A stretch of 64,000 bases of DNA from Acinetobacter terrae (GTDB lineage: Bacteria; Pseudomonadota; Gammaproteobacteria; Pseudomonadales; Moraxellaceae). The stretch lies in NCBI RefSeq assembly GCF_013004375.1, contig NZ_JABERI010000015.1, positions 1 to 64,000 on the forward strand, given 5' to 3'. Positions 1-9,599 of this stretch are shown piece after piece (the stretch's first letter is position 1; the number at the start of each line of letters is the position of its first letter). The notes under the pieces are model-generated. The model ran no database searches. It worked only from the letters and a program-made list of their open reading frames with translations, and was not told the DNA's origin. A program made the position numbers and the translations under genes.

Positions 1-376
1 AAATAAACTTCGAGTAATTTCTACCATCAATCAATGAAAATAATTTCGATCGATCAACCGGTAAAAATCCACACAAGTTGTTCTTCATAATCTCTTAATG
101 ATCTTCTTGCCACTTCGTCAGCAGCAAGCTAGGTCGGCTATATTACTCTCTATCTCTAGAAAGTCAACAGGTTTTATTGATTATTTTCAAACTTCTTCAA
201 GATTTCCAGATTACACCCTTTAGGCTAAATCCTTGTTTCTCAACAAGCTTTAATCAACATCACCGCCGATGGATGTGCATTCTACAGTATTTCAGGTCAG
301 GCGCAACCCCTTTTCCGCTTTATTTTATAAATAACACCTCGACTGTTTATTTATTCTACAAAATAAAGGGTTTTTC
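1..376. other. intergenic, no gene seen
   Basis: AT-rich stretch before the stop codon of the first gene. Reading frames on both strands are short, lack a convincing ribosome binding site and look like nothing I know. No strong hairpin followed by a T run was found. Confidence 0.5.
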
Positions 377-1450
377 TTATTTTTTGCACGCAAAAGGTAC
401 TGTATTGACCAATTCATCACGCATTTTTTCTTCTTTATCTTTTTCCTGCCAGTTCAATGAACGACAATCGATATATTCGCAGTAGCCACTTTCGCCCATT
501 TCTTCATGATGATTAATTTTGATTTGATATTTAAAGCTACCTACATAGCCAGCAGCCAAACCAAATTTAAAATCTCCGCGACTTTGTGCCTGAACTGAAA
601 TACAGGTGCCATCTTTTCCTTCATAGCCCCATTCAAATTCACGCGGCAAATACATGTATTGTCCATTCGGCGTTTTTACCTTCGGATAAACACGATGGAC
701 TTTAAAACGCACATTATGGTCGAACATTTGTGCCACGCCCGTCTTGGCATCGCGTAAATACAAACGTGATTGCACAATGCTATTAAAAGGGTCACGAATT
801 TGCGCTAACAACAGCTGACGATTATTTTCCAGATTAATAATTTGATAAGTAAAAAATGCGAGTGGCAAATAGGAAAAGTTAATCGAACGTGCATATTCGA
901 AACAGCCCATTTGCTGAATTTCAAATGTCTGCCCTTTATAGATAATCTGACCTTCACATTGACATAATGCGGACCAGTGATCTGCCAAGCCCATACGTAA
1001 CTTGGTAAAATAAGAAATAATATTACTGGTGGTCACCGATAAATCAAAACTTAGCTCTTTATCTTCACGCTGAATCCGAAAATGCGGAAAACTTCCTGAA
1101 ATTAATTCCCGATCTGCAAATTTGAAATATTCTTTTTTAAACTGGCATTCTTTTTCAACAGAATAGGAATTTAATTGTCCCCTCATATGTGGACTGACAC
1201 TGGCAATAGTAGTCGCTGTATCTAAAGCAGTGGAATGAATTGCACTTTCATTGCGAAGCATGGGGACATTGGGCTGACCAATCACACTCAGAAAGTTTAA
1301 GTAATGTAATGGCGCAGGCAAATTCGGAATCATCAAGCCTTGATGAATAATTTTATATCGCCCTTTTTGCGCATGATAAGCCAACTGCGCCTGAGATGGA
1401 GCCTGATTGAGTTGTTTAGACTGATCAAATAAATCTTGAAACAACTGCAT
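377..1450 (-). CDS. hypothetical protein, 357 aa
   Basis: I do not recognise the family with certainty. The start is supported by AGGAG eight bases before the ATG. There is no signal peptide and no membrane segment, so it is probably cytosolic. The C-terminal two thirds alternates short hydrophobic and polar stretches rich in Tyr, Phe and Gly, suggesting a beta-rich fold, and several Cys are scattered through it. It lies 40 bp downstream of pssA on the same strand, so co-transcription with pssA is possible. Codon use looks like its neighbours. It is probably a conserved Acinetobacter protein of unknown role. Confidence 0.75.
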   Translation of the reverse strand: MQLFQDLFDQSKQLNQAPSQAQLAYHAQKGRYKIIHQGLMIPNLPAPLHYLNFLSVIGQPNVPMLRNESAIHSTALDTATTIASVSPHMRGQLNSYSVEKECQFKKEYFKFADRELISGSFPHFRIQREDKELSFDLSVTTSNIISYFTKLRMGLADHWSALCQCEGQIIYKGQTFEIQQMGCFEYARSINFSYLPLAFFTYQIINLENNRQLLLAQIRDPFNSIVQSRLYLRDAKTGVAQMFDHNVRFKVHRVYPKVKTPNGQYMYLPREFEWGYEGKDGTCISVQAQSRGDFKFGLAAGYVGSFKYQIKINHHEEMGESGYCEYIDCRSLNWQEKDKEEKMRDELVNTVPFACKK

Positions 1451-1489
1451 ATCATGCTCCTTTTTATTTTCAGTATAGATGTCTCATTT

Positions 1490-2317
1490 TTATATCGGGG
1501 TGTTTTTTCTGGCCATAAATGTCGTTACGAAACCAGAGAGTGCGTAGATAATAGAAATGACTAAAATACCTACTGGAATATTATAAGTAATCGCGGCAAA
1601 GATAAATACAGCGATAGGTAACACCGCAAAAGGCACGCGTTTACGATCAAATGTTTTAAATGAATAATATTTAATATTCGAGATCATCAACAAGCCGACT
1701 GCCACAATGAGTACGGCATTGATGATTTGAATACCGACTTCACGCAAATCAAAAATTGCAGGGAAATCACGTCCCACCCAGACCAGGGTGATAATCAAAA
1801 TGGCGGCCAACGGACTTGCGACACCAATAAAGTAGCGTTTATCGACCACACCAATTTGTACATTAAAGCGGGCTAAGCGGAATGCGGCACATGCGGTATA
1901 AACAAAACAACATGCCAGACCGATACGACCTAAATCATGCAAGCTCCAGCTGTACATTAGAATAGCCGGTGCCACACCAAACGCTAACAAGTCGGACAAA
2001 GAGTCATATTGTTCACCAAAAGCACTTTGTGCGCCAATCGCGCGAGCAACCCGACCATCTAAACCATCTAACAACGCTGCAAGAAAAATAGCGTAAATCG
2101 CTTGGGTGAAATCACCATTCATACTGGCAATGATAGAGTAAAACCCCGACAGCAATGCTGCTGTCGTGATCAGATTCGGCCACAGATAGATGCCACGACG
2201 TTTCACCTTTTGTCCCTCATGGGTTTGCTCTTCTTCTTCCACTTCAAAAGTGATGCCATCAAAACCATGTTCATCACGTGTAGAAGATTCACTTTCAGGT
2301 TTATTTATACTTGTCAT
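1490..2317 (-). CDS. pssA: CDP-diacylglycerol--serine O-phosphatidyltransferase
   Basis: Makes phosphatidylserine from CDP-diacylglycerol and L-serine, the first committed step to phosphatidylethanolamine, at the inner membrane. The CDP-alcohol phosphotransferase signature DG-x2-AR-x8-G-x3-D-x3-D is intact from D87 to D109. About eight hydrophobic segments follow a 40-residue acidic cytosolic N-terminus. The length of 275 aa fits the membrane-bound (subclass II) PssA. AGGA lies nine bases before the start. It sits upstream of the unknown 357-aa gene and downstream of rlmJ on the same strand. The acidic N-terminal extension is the only odd part. Confidence 0.93.
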   Translation of the reverse strand: MTSINKPESESSTRDEHGFDGITFEVEEEEQTHEGQKVKRRGIYLWPNLITTAALLSGFYSIIASMNGDFTQAIYAIFLAALLDGLDGRVARAIGAQSAFGEQYDSLSDLLAFGVAPAILMYSWSLHDLGRIGLACCFVYTACAAFRLARFNVQIGVVDKRYFIGVASPLAAILIITLVWVGRDFPAIFDLREVGIQIINAVLIVAVGLLMISNIKYYSFKTFDRKRVPFAVLPIAVFIFAAITYNIPVGILVISIIYALSGFVTTFMARKNTPI

Positions 2318-2362
2318 TCTTGTCGATCCTAACTGTAACCGTATCTCTCTTAAAGGTATATC

Positions 2363-3220
2363 TTATTCGCCAACTAACCAGCGTACAGCGGCATGCCCAC
2401 CATTTTCACTCATGCGTAAATGCGGGAACAACCATTGTAGTGCTTCATCAGCATCCTGTGAGAATTTCCACGGTGGATTAATCACAAGCAAACCACAACC
2501 ATTCAAGCCCACTGGGGTATCGTCTGGCCATACACAAATTTCACACACCAATTGACGGCGAATACCGGTTTTCATCATTTTCTTTTCAAAACGATCAATC
2601 ATGGCGCGGTCTTTAATTGGATACCAAACTGCAAAACAACCTGTAGGCCATTTTTTATGTGCAGTCGCCAACAATTCTACCAATTGAGGGAAATCTTTAC
2701 GTTCTAATTCGTAAGGAGGATCGATCATCACCAAACCGCGTTTTTCTTTCGGTGGGATAACCCCTAACAAACCTTCATAAGCATCACGTTGATGCAGACC
2801 TGCACGGCGATCACGAATATTGAAATACAATTCTTGAAAAACTTCTTTTTGCATTTCGAAAATTGTCGCTTTATCAATATCGCGCATCCCTTCTAGTGCA
2901 AACCAAGGTGAACCTGGATAAGCACCCTTGCCTGAACCGGCACGCATATCTTCAACGATTTTAAGATATTGCTTCACACCTTCAGGGGCATTACGGATAA
3001 TTGAATCATCAAGCTTTACCAAACGATGAATACCGTTTAAAAACTCACCTGATTTTTGTGCAGCAGCTGTAGATAAATCATATTTACCTGCACCACCATG
3101 CGTATCGATATAGCGATATGGTTTATCTTTGGCATTTAAACGTGTTAAAAGTTGGAGCAATAACACATGCTTCATAACATCGGCAAAGTTGCCTGCATGG
3201 AAATGGTGACGGTAATTCAT
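2363..3220 (-). CDS. rlmJ: 23S rRNA (adenine2030-N6)-methyltransferase RlmJ
   Basis: Methylates A2030 of 23S rRNA using S-adenosylmethionine. The N-terminus MNYRHHFHAGNFADVMKH is the family hallmark. The catalytic N6-adenine motif is DPPY at 167-170, and the SAM-site motif DTHGGAGKYDL lies near residue 39. At 285 aa it matches the E. coli enzyme's size. It starts a minus-strand run with pssA, and its upstream region is shared with the divergent oxygenase gene. Confidence 0.93.
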   Translation of the reverse strand: MNYRHHFHAGNFADVMKHVLLLQLLTRLNAKDKPYRYIDTHGGAGKYDLSTAAAQKSGEFLNGIHRLVKLDDSIIRNAPEGVKQYLKIVEDMRAGSGKGAYPGSPWFALEGMRDIDKATIFEMQKEVFQELYFNIRDRRAGLHQRDAYEGLLGVIPPKEKRGLVMIDPPYELERKDFPQLVELLATAHKKWPTGCFAVWYPIKDRAMIDRFEKKMMKTGIRRQLVCEICVWPDDTPVGLNGCGLLVINPPWKFSQDADEALQWLFPHLRMSENGGHAAVRWLVGE

Positions 3221-3336
3221 GTTTCTTTAATTCCTATAATCAACGGACATTTTAGCATGAAAAAATGTTTCATTCCGAAGGATATCTTGCTCTAGAATAC
3301 GCCACCTTTCTCCAGATTGTATTTGAGTATCTGTGT

Positions 3337-3939
3337 ATGGATGCAATTCACCTCCCAAAGTCATGGAATGTTGATCAAATTGTTGAAGATTTAGATCAAC
3401 AGGGTTTTACAATCATTGACAATGCCTACCCTCAAGACTATGTACTTGCTTTAGCTGAAGAATGCACTTCCAATTTAAACCGTTTTCGGGATGCAGCCAT
3501 TCAAAGTGGCGTGGTCAGCAAAATCCGCAGTGACCATATTCTATGGATTAGCGAAGAACTAGAAATCGCACAACATCACATTGAAACACTTAAAGAAATC
3601 TCTCAAGTATTAAATCAAAATTTTTATTTAGGCATACAAGAAGTCGAAGCACATTTTGCCTGCTATAACGCGGGAGAATATTACGCTTTGCATCGCGACA
3701 ATCCACAGGGCAAAAATGGTCGTATTGTTTCTACGGTCTATTATTTGCATGAAGATTGGCAAGATGACTGGGGTGGAGAATTGCATCTAGAGGATAAAAA
3801 TGGACAATGGCATACCATTCAACCCAAACCGAATCGTATTGCGATGTTCCAAAGCGATTTATTGCATGAAGTAATTAAAGCCAAGCATCAACGCTTATCG
3901 ATTACCGCATGGTTACGTAGTGGTAATGTCTTGTTCTAA
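3337..3939 (+). CDS. 2-oxoglutarate/Fe(II)-dependent oxygenase (SM-20/prolyl hydroxylase type)
   Basis: Cytosolic non-haem iron oxygenase; substrate unknown. In the 200-aa form the iron ligands are H119 and D121 (motif HRD) and H177, with R186 for 2-oxoglutarate in RLSITAWLR. This is the P4H-alpha-subunit layout. The ATG at 3337 is preferred because the 24 extra residues available from 3265 are hydrophobic and outside the domain, but neither start has a strong ribosome binding site. Related bacterial proteins hydroxylate ribosomal proteins or elongation factors, but nothing here shows which. It is divergent from rlmJ. Confidence 0.82.
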   Translation: MDAIHLPKSWNVDQIVEDLDQQGFTIIDNAYPQDYVLALAEECTSNLNRFRDAAIQSGVVSKIRSDHILWISEELEIAQHHIETLKEISQVLNQNFYLGIQEVEAHFACYNAGEYYALHRDNPQGKNGRIVSTVYYLHEDWQDDWGGELHLEDKNGQWHTIQPKPNRIAMFQSDLLHEVIKAKHQRLSITAWLRSGNVLF

Positions 3940-4030
3940 TTGTTTATTATAAAAGTAGGATGCTGCATTTGCCTTTAAATTCCTGGTTTTGCCCCTATAT
4001 ACTGATTATTCATCAATGAGGTATTGGCTA

Positions 4031-4558
4031 ATGTTTGAAAATACAAAAAAAATTATCGAGCGTATCGGTGAGACAGATCAATTGTATTTGGAAAACAATA
4101 CGCCTGATCTCGCCTTAGAACGTGCTGATTTGCGTTTACAACTGGTGGTTATAAGCAATTTACGTCAAGAACAGATTCATTTTCTACAAGAAGCCGTGGT
4201 TCTGTTAGAACAGGCACGGATTGAATATGAAGAAATGCCGATGCGGTTGTATTTGAATCTGTCTTTACATCTGGCTAAAGCCTATATGCTGTATTTCGAA
4301 ATCACCAAGGAACAGCGTTTTGCTTTAATTACCCAGCAGATTTTAAAACCCCTATCGCAACATGAACATAGTGATATCTATTTTTTCCTTGCCTATGCAT
4401 CGGTTTCTAAAAATCAAATTGCTTTAACTCGACATTGGTTAACTAAATACAGTAAATCTGTAGACTTTGATTTAGAACTATTACAGCAGCATCCTTCGTT
4501 TAAGGTGGTACGTAAAGAAATCTGGTTTGTGAAACTGCTGCAAAGCAAATTGCACTAA
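4031..4558 (+). CDS. hypothetical protein, about 175 aa
   Basis: Not recognised. It is Leu-, Gln- and Glu-rich and predicted to be all helical, resembling TPR-like helical hairpins, with no signal peptide. The ATG at 4031 is chosen over a TTG at 3989 because GAGG lies about 12 bases upstream and the extra residues are unlike the rest. It ends just before a strong terminator hairpin. Confidence 0.65.
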   Translation: MFENTKKIIERIGETDQLYLENNTPDLALERADLRLQLVVISNLRQEQIHFLQEAVVLLEQARIEYEEMPMRLYLNLSLHLAKAYMLYFEITKEQRFALITQQILKPLSQHEHSDIYFFLAYASVSKNQIALTRHWLTKYSKSVDFDLELLQQHPSFKVVRKEIWFVKLLQSKLH

Positions 4559-4570
4559 TTGCAGAAAATA

Positions 4571-4597
4571 AAAAACTCTCCTAAATGGAGAGTTTTT
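4571..4597. terminator. bidirectional rho-independent terminator
   Basis: An 11-bp stem (AAAAACTCTCC paired with GGAGAGTTTTT) with a 5-nt loop. It has A and T runs on both sides, so it can serve the helical protein gene on the plus strand and the DUF2789 gene on the minus strand. Confidence 0.85.
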
Positions 4598-4632
4598 ATA
4601 TGAGAAAGCTTTTTTAAAAATTTATTCTAACT

Positions 4633-4890
4633 TTAAGCCATTTGTAATTTATTGGCATTCAGATGCAGTTGCTGATTAAGCTCATCAATCCAGATGACCC
4701 ACTCATCCGCATCTTCGACCAAATAACGAATCAGAAATTCACGCTGAGACTTATTCCAGAAAGGTGCATCGTGTAAATTTTGATTTGCAGGTAATTGATG
4801 GGTACGTATAAAAAGCTCAATGGCTGCAGGGCTATTAGCCAATCCCAACTGCGAAAACAATAATTCTAAGGATGGTTTATTACTCATCAT
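4633..4890 (-). CDS. DUF2789 family protein, copy 1
   Basis: Small 85-aa cytosolic protein of the DUF2789 family, function unknown. Family features are the N-terminal PSLELLFSQLGL segment, FIRTHQLP, and an APFW..SQREFLI core. AAGGAG lies nine bases before the start. A close paralogue lies 120 bp upstream on the same strand, so the pair arose by tandem duplication and has since diverged. Confidence 0.85.
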   Translation of the reverse strand: MMSNKPSLELLFSQLGLANSPAAIELFIRTHQLPANQNLHDAPFWNKSQREFLIRYLVEDADEWVIWIDELNQQLHLNANKLQMA

Positions 4891-5011
4891 CTTTGCAAAC
4901 TCCTTATTCGTTAAATTGTCATTTATTATTCAATTAACTTATAAGAAATATCAGAAAAATAATAGTCATCACTTTAATTATGTTGTTTCAATTTGTGATT
5001 AAAAATTTATC

Positions 5012-5260
5012 TTATTTATGTGGCTGATATTCAGTATGTAATTGCTCATTTAAGATATCCACCACCATTGCCCATTCATCATCTTTTTTCCAATGACTGA
5101 TCAGAAAATCATGCTGTGCTGGCGTCCAGAATGGAGCATGATGCAAAGCGACATCCATCGTCAATTGATGAGTCTCTATGAACTGATCAATTGCTTCTTG
5201 GCTCGCATCGAGACCCAATTGTTCGAACAAGAGTTCTAATGTGGGTTGCTGATCAAACAT
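5012..5260 (-). CDS. DUF2789 family protein, copy 2
   Basis: An 82-aa paralogue of the downstream gene, sharing PTLELLFEQLGL, FIETHQL and the HHAPFW..AQHDFLI core. AAGGAG lies seven bases before the ATG. The two copies share a pattern but are clearly diverged, so both are probably functional. No partner or pathway is evident. Confidence 0.85.
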   Translation of the reverse strand: MFDQQPTLELLFEQLGLDASQEAIDQFIETHQLTMDVALHHAPFWTPAQHDFLISHWKKDDEWAMVVDILNEQLHTEYQPHK

Positions 5261-5371
5261 GTCATTCTCCTTAAGCTGTTATTATTAGCCTTTAAATTAA
5301 ACTGAAATGCCTGAAAATTCAGTTGTTACTGCATCACAGCTTGTTATTTTTTGTTCAACAGGAAATTTCAG

Positions 5372-5406
5372 GCATAAAAAAGCACCCCAAATGGAGTGCT
5401 TTTTTA
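5372..5406. terminator. terminator downstream of mdh
   Basis: Stem AGCACCCC/GGAGTGCT with one mismatch and an AAAT loop, flanked by A and T runs. It lies just after the mdh stop on the minus strand. Confidence 0.8.
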
Positions 5407-5426
5407 ACTTAATCTAGAAGATTAAA

Positions 5427-6413
5427 TTATTTAAGCATGTCAGCAATTGCTGCGCGCTCTTCTTCAAGTTCGTTCAACGTGAAGTTGATACGTTCACGGC
5501 TGAATTCGTCGATTTCAAGACCTTGAACGATTTTGTATTCACCGTTTTCAGTCGTTACAGGGAAACCGAACATCACGCCTTCAGGAATACCATAAGAACC
5601 GTCAGAAGGAATACCCATAGTTACCCATTCGCCGTTTGTGCCAAGAGCCCAATCGCGCATATGGTCGATTGCAGCATTTGCAGCAGAAGCAGCAGAAGAC
5701 AAACCACGTGCTTCGATGATCGCAGCACCACGTTTACCAACAGTCGGAAGGAATACGTTAGCATTCCATTCTTGGTCGTTGATCATGTCTTTAACGCTTT
5801 CGCCGTTGATAGTCGCAAAACGGTAGTCAGCATACATTGTTGGAGAGTGGTTACCCCAAACTGTAAGGTTTTTGATGTCTTTAACCGCTTTACCAGTTTT
5901 AGCAGCAATTTGAGATGCAGCACGGTTGTGGTCAAGACGTAACATTGCAGTGAAGTTTTTCGCTGGAAGATCTGGAGCAGATTTCATAGCGATGTAAGCA
6001 TTCGTGTTTGCAGGGTTACCTACAACAAGTACTTTAACGTCACGGCTAGCAACTTCGTTGAGTGCTTGACCTTGACCGATGAAAATTTCACCGTTCACTT
6101 TCAACAAGTCAGCACGTTCCATACCTGGACCACGTGGACGTGAACCAACCAATAACGCGTAGTCAGCATCTTTGAATGCAACTTTTGGATCATCAGTACC
6201 GATCATGTCTTCTAAAAGAGGAAATGCGCAGTCTTGAAGTTCCATCATCACGCCTTTAAGCGCTTGTTGAGCTTTCTCAAAAGGAACTTCTAACAATTGT
6301 AAAATAACCGGTTGATCTTTACCTAGCATCTCGCCGCTTGCGATACGGAATAGTAAGCTATAACCAATTTGACCTGCAGCACCAGTAACGGCAACACGAA
6401 CGGCTTGCTTCAT
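5427..6413 (-). CDS. mdh: malate dehydrogenase
   Basis: NAD-dependent oxidation of malate to oxaloacetate in the TCA cycle, cytosolic. The NAD-binding loop is GAAGQIG at 11-17. Substrate arginines lie in the mobile loop [10 protein letters not shown] (91-100), NPAN at 133-136 contacts NAD, and the catalytic pair is D161 with H189 ([11 protein letters not shown]). At 328 aa it belongs to the longer, cytosolic-type Mdh found in many proteobacteria rather than the 312-aa E. coli type. GGAG precedes the start at good spacing. Monocistronic, with its own terminator. Confidence 0.96.
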   Translation of the reverse strand: MKQAVRVAVTGAAGQIGYSLLFRIASGEMLGKDQPVILQLLEVPFEKAQQALKGVMMELQDCAFPLLEDMIGTDDPKVAFKDADYALLVGSRPRGPGMERADLLKVNGEIFIGQGQALNEVASRDVKVLVVGNPANTNAYIAMKSAPDLPAKNFTAMLRLDHNRAASQIAAKTGKAVKDIKNLTVWGNHSPTMYADYRFATINGESVKDMINDQEWNANVFLPTVGKRGAAIIEARGLSSAASAANAAIDHMRDWALGTNGEWVTMGIPSDGSYGIPEGVMFGFPVTTENGEYKIVQGLEIDEFSRERINFTLNELEEERAAIADMLK

Positions 6414-6582
6414 CTAATTATCTCCAATTGAGGATAGTCAATGCGATTAAATAGTTAGTCCATTTAATCTAATAATCATAAACGCCCAAGATTGTACTCC
6501 AATCATTGGACTGATGCATGCAAAAGAGATAGAACTTCAACAAAAGTCTGATAGGAAATACAAATAAAATATGGCAAAAAAC

Positions 6583-7257
6583 TTAGTAAGAACCTTTTAT
6601 GGTGAAGGAATTCGGACAATTCGTTTCAACTGTTGTTGAACACTGTTTGTACTGCCCATTCGGTTTATAACAAAGTTTGACTTCTGTCAGAATGGGTGTT
6701 CCATTTACAGACGCGCAATTAAACTTAATTGCACTCACCGGCATAGCCGGATTTAAACGTAAAAACTGCAAGCGAAGGTTGGTCACATGCATGGTCCGAT
6801 TTTCAGGACTGGTTAATTCAGTAGGTACTTTTAGACGTTCTGCATAATTAATTACAGTACGAAAATATTGACTTGCATTCATCGGCACACACCCACCAAT
6901 CGCCTGCCAAAGTTGAACTCGCGCACCTTCATCCGGCATGACGCGTGCCACCACTTTCGCCTGTAGTGGTGATAAAGCTGCTGAAGCTGCCGTTTTACAC
7001 TCGGGTTCTGAAGTTTCGGGCAATAAACCTGAAATATTAAGAGCATAGCCTTCTAAACATTTTCGTTTTTTTGATTTTTGATTATCCAACATACACACCG
7101 CAGGCGTCATTTGTACCACCATCACATACCCTTGCACTGGCGCTGCAAAAATATGAGATGAAGACAGCCCTAGGCCTGCACCGCTCATGACGAACAGTGC
7201 CAACCTGGCTAAAACTGGCGTGTAGTCAAAAAAAATCATTAATAACCCAAACCCCAT
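6583..7257 (-). CDS. secreted RNase T2-fold protein with degraded active site
   Basis: About 224 aa with an N-terminal hydrophobic segment and likely signal peptide ending near residue 38. The chain follows the RNase I/T2 order: a first strand ending in Cys (VMVVQMTPAVC), then CAS I, a VARVMPDEGAR segment, CAS II with following YFRT, and a C-terminal TEVKLCYKP...NCPNSFTI region matching E. coli RNase I. However CAS I (FTLHGLWP in active enzymes) reads LNISGLLP, so the catalytic His is Ser76. CAS II (EYxKHGxC) reads LWQAIGGC, so Glu, Lys and His become Leu, Ala and Ile. The structural cysteines are kept. It is therefore probably a catalytically dead binding protein. It begins 16 bases after the lytic transglycosylase gene and is probably co-transcribed with it. 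The start is uncertain (TTG 7263 or ATG 7257). Confidence 0.72.
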   Translation of the reverse strand: MGFGLLMIFFDYTPVLARLALFVMSGAGLGLSSSHIFAAPVQGYVMVVQMTPAVCMLDNQKSKKRKCLEGYALNISGLLPETSEPECKTAASAALSPLQAKVVARVMPDEGARVQLWQAIGGCVPMNASQYFRTVINYAERLKVPTELTSPENRTMHVTNLRLQFLRLNPAMPVSAIKFNCASVNGTPILTEVKLCYKPNGQYKQCSTTVETNCPNSFTIKGSY

Positions 7258-7272
7258 CAACAAAATTAAAAT

Positions 7273-9228
7273 TTAAGGATTTATTCTCAATGGAATGATA
7301 TTCATTCTTTTTTCAATAGATTGTGCACCTTGCCCAAGTAAAACCCCATAATGAGTCGCATTGGTCATCACATGTTTTACATAATCACGGGTTTCCGTGA
7401 GTGGAATGGTTTCAGTATATTGATCCGCGGCAATAGACTGCGAATCGGGTTGCCAACGACGTGCCCGGTTTGGACCTGCGTTATAACCTGCTGTGGCTAG
7501 AACAGGACTACTGCTCAATTGGCTCTGAATCATGGATAAATAAAAGGTGCCATAACGAATATTGGTATTCATATCAGATAGTGCAGCCGGGTTATAGGTT
7601 TCACCCATCTGACGTGCCACCAGTTTTGCGGTATCCGGCATAATCTGCATTAGCCCCCCCGCGCCCACATGTGAACGTGCACCGGTATTAAAACGACTTT
7701 CTTGACGCATAAGTCCATACGCCCATGCAGGATCGATCCCTGCATTACGACTATGGCTCACTACATAATTCTGATGTGGCATGGCATAACGATATGAATA
7801 ATTATGTTTATTTTCAGTGCGATCGGCAGCATAGATTGCTCGATCATACCAGCCCATATCCGTAGCACGTTTCGCTGCGGCAAGCAGCAAGCCATCATCC
7901 TGTTTTAAATAGGCCTGACGAACCGCCCAATTCCATTCGCGATTAATATAATTATCGGGTGCATTGACACGGCGTAAAGCAAAGGCACGACTAAAATGAA
8001 TATCCTGGCTTAAGCGCTGCACATCACTATTGGAGGGTTGAACATTATTCGGAATATTGTTGTAACTTTGCCCCAGTTTATCTTTGGCCAATAAGTTATG
8101 ATAATCATCACCTTGCGCCAATTTTTTAAAGATTTCCTGTGCAGTTCGTTTAGAGCTTGCATCTCCGCGCTGCTCGGAAGCACGTGCCAACCAATATTGC
8201 CAACGATCTTCCTGTTTTTGGGTCACGCTCATGGCATCAATGGCACGAATTAAACTTTCCCAGCTACTAAAACGAATGGCTTGGCGTGCATAAATTTCCG
8301 CTTCTTCTGAACTGAATGGCAATCCATAACTGGCATCCAGATAATTCAGCACTTCACGATTGAAGTTGTTTTTCATCACCGTAGTACCGCCAATATAGCC
8401 CACAGCACGGTATAACGCTTTTTGCACCTGTACCGGTGTGCCTTGGGCAGCGTTTTGCACTGAAGATATTGCAGTATTTAAATCACTATCTGCTAAACGC
8501 CCCATCGCAAAAACTAAATAGGCATGATCAGCAGTTGATGTCTTAGGTGCAGACCATAAGTAATTTAGAGGATTGGCTTGAATTTGATTGAGTTGCGCGA
8601 GCGATAAACTCATACCCAAGGTTTGTGCTGTAGCTAAAGCCTGACCGGATTGACCTGCGCGCAGCTGTCCCCACAGGCGTTGCTGTCTATCCTGCTCGGT
8701 CATGAGTGGACTGGAAAGCATCATGCGACCTAGACCGGTACATGATTCAGGTTGTGAATTGGTGGTGAGCCAAACATCTTTATATTCAGCAAAAACCAGC
8801 GGATCGCCCGACTTTGCTCGGACTTGTGCCACTGCACAACTTTCGGCCTGATCCGGATTGGTGACATACTGCAAAACCGGTTGCGCGGTTGCAAAATCGG
8901 CTTGTTTTACTTTTTCTTCGACATAATCTGCTGCCAATTTTTCGGCCATGGCGGATTGCGGATAACGCTGTGCGAAGTTAACAATATTACTGGAAGGTTG
9001 TGCGGATAAATTCGCGTTCAGTGACCAATATTCAGGGTAATAACCCAACACATCATTTTGCATAGAGGCTTGGTATTGTTGTAATAATCCAGTATTTCCT
9101 GCATTGGCCGCTTGTAAAGCAGCATTAAATTGTTCATCTGCTGCATGGGTAATAGAAACGAAACCCGTTGATGCCAAACTTAAAGCAAGCATTTTATAAT
9201 ATTTTTTATTGATTACCCGATTAAACAT
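7273..9228 (-). CDS. soluble lytic murein transglycosylase (Slt-type)
   Basis: Periplasmic enzyme cleaving the MurNAc-GlcNAc bond of peptidoglycan with 1,6-anhydro product. The start at 9228 (MFNRVINKK) has AAGG nine bases upstream, giving 651 aa. A signal peptide ends at SITHAADE. A long helical superhelix (about residues 30-480) precedes the C-terminal goose-lysozyme-like SLT domain. That domain has the catalytic Glu510 in MRQESRFN, then GLMQIMPDTA and GYNAGPNRARRW. Size and layout match Slt70. It is followed by the RNase T2-like gene. Confidence 0.9.
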   Translation of the reverse strand: MFNRVINKKYYKMLALSLASTGFVSITHAADEQFNAALQAANAGNTGLLQQYQASMQNDVLGYYPEYWSLNANLSAQPSSNIVNFAQRYPQSAMAEKLAADYVEEKVKQADFATAQPVLQYVTNPDQAESCAVAQVRAKSGDPLVFAEYKDVWLTTNSQPESCTGLGRMMLSSPLMTEQDRQQRLWGQLRAGQSGQALATAQTLGMSLSLAQLNQIQANPLNYLWSAPKTSTADHAYLVFAMGRLADSDLNTAISSVQNAAQGTPVQVQKALYRAVGYIGGTTVMKNNFNREVLNYLDASYGLPFSSEEAEIYARQAIRFSSWESLIRAIDAMSVTQKQEDRWQYWLARASEQRGDASSKRTAQEIFKKLAQGDDYHNLLAKDKLGQSYNNIPNNVQPSNSDVQRLSQDIHFSRAFALRRVNAPDNYINREWNWAVRQAYLKQDDGLLLAAAKRATDMGWYDRAIYAADRTENKHNYSYRYAMPHQNYVVSHSRNAGIDPAWAYGLMRQESRFNTGARSHVGAGGLMQIMPDTAKLVARQMGETYNPAALSDMNTNIRYGTFYLSMIQSQLSSSPVLATAGYNAGPNRARRWQPDSQSIAADQYTETIPLTETRDYVKHVMTNATHYGVLLGQGAQSIEKRMNIIPLRINP

Positions 9229-9599
9229 ATGCTTACCTTCTGTCATTTAGTATTGCCTTGGTCGCACCTAATCATTTTTAAGTAGTTTAATTATTATTAA
9301 ACTACTCTACTGTTCTGTTATGTAACCTTATGATTAGACAATATTAATTTTCAATCATTTTTACTCCATAAATCAATCTTATTGTCGGTTTATTTATATC
9401 TATAAGTTTAGCCGCTATTCCTGCTAAAATATGCGCCTTTCTTCTATTCAAATCACAATTTCAAAAGATTAAGCCAGCACGCTCTTCTTGAATAATTTTC
9501 AATTAACGATTGAAATAAAAAAAGGGAAACTGCTAGCCCGACCCAAAATATGGAAAATCTAAAATTGTGATTTCTTCAATTTATCCTTTAGGAGCCTAC
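9229..9599. other. divergent intergenic region between slt-like gene and miaB
   Basis: AT-rich region holding promoters for both directions. A -10-like TAAAAT lies at 9425-9430 on the plus strand, but I see no matching -35. The ribosome binding site AGGAG lies just before miaB. No gene was seen. Confidence 0.4.

Noticed and set aside
177-485. 102-codon plus-strand frame at the left end
   Set aside because: It has no ribosome binding site, a composition unlike a folded protein, and overlaps the 3' end of the well-supported minus-strand gene at 377-1450.
7461-7643. Short plus-strand frames inside the lytic transglycosylase gene
   Set aside because: Antisense to well-supported coding sequence and lack ribosome binding sites.
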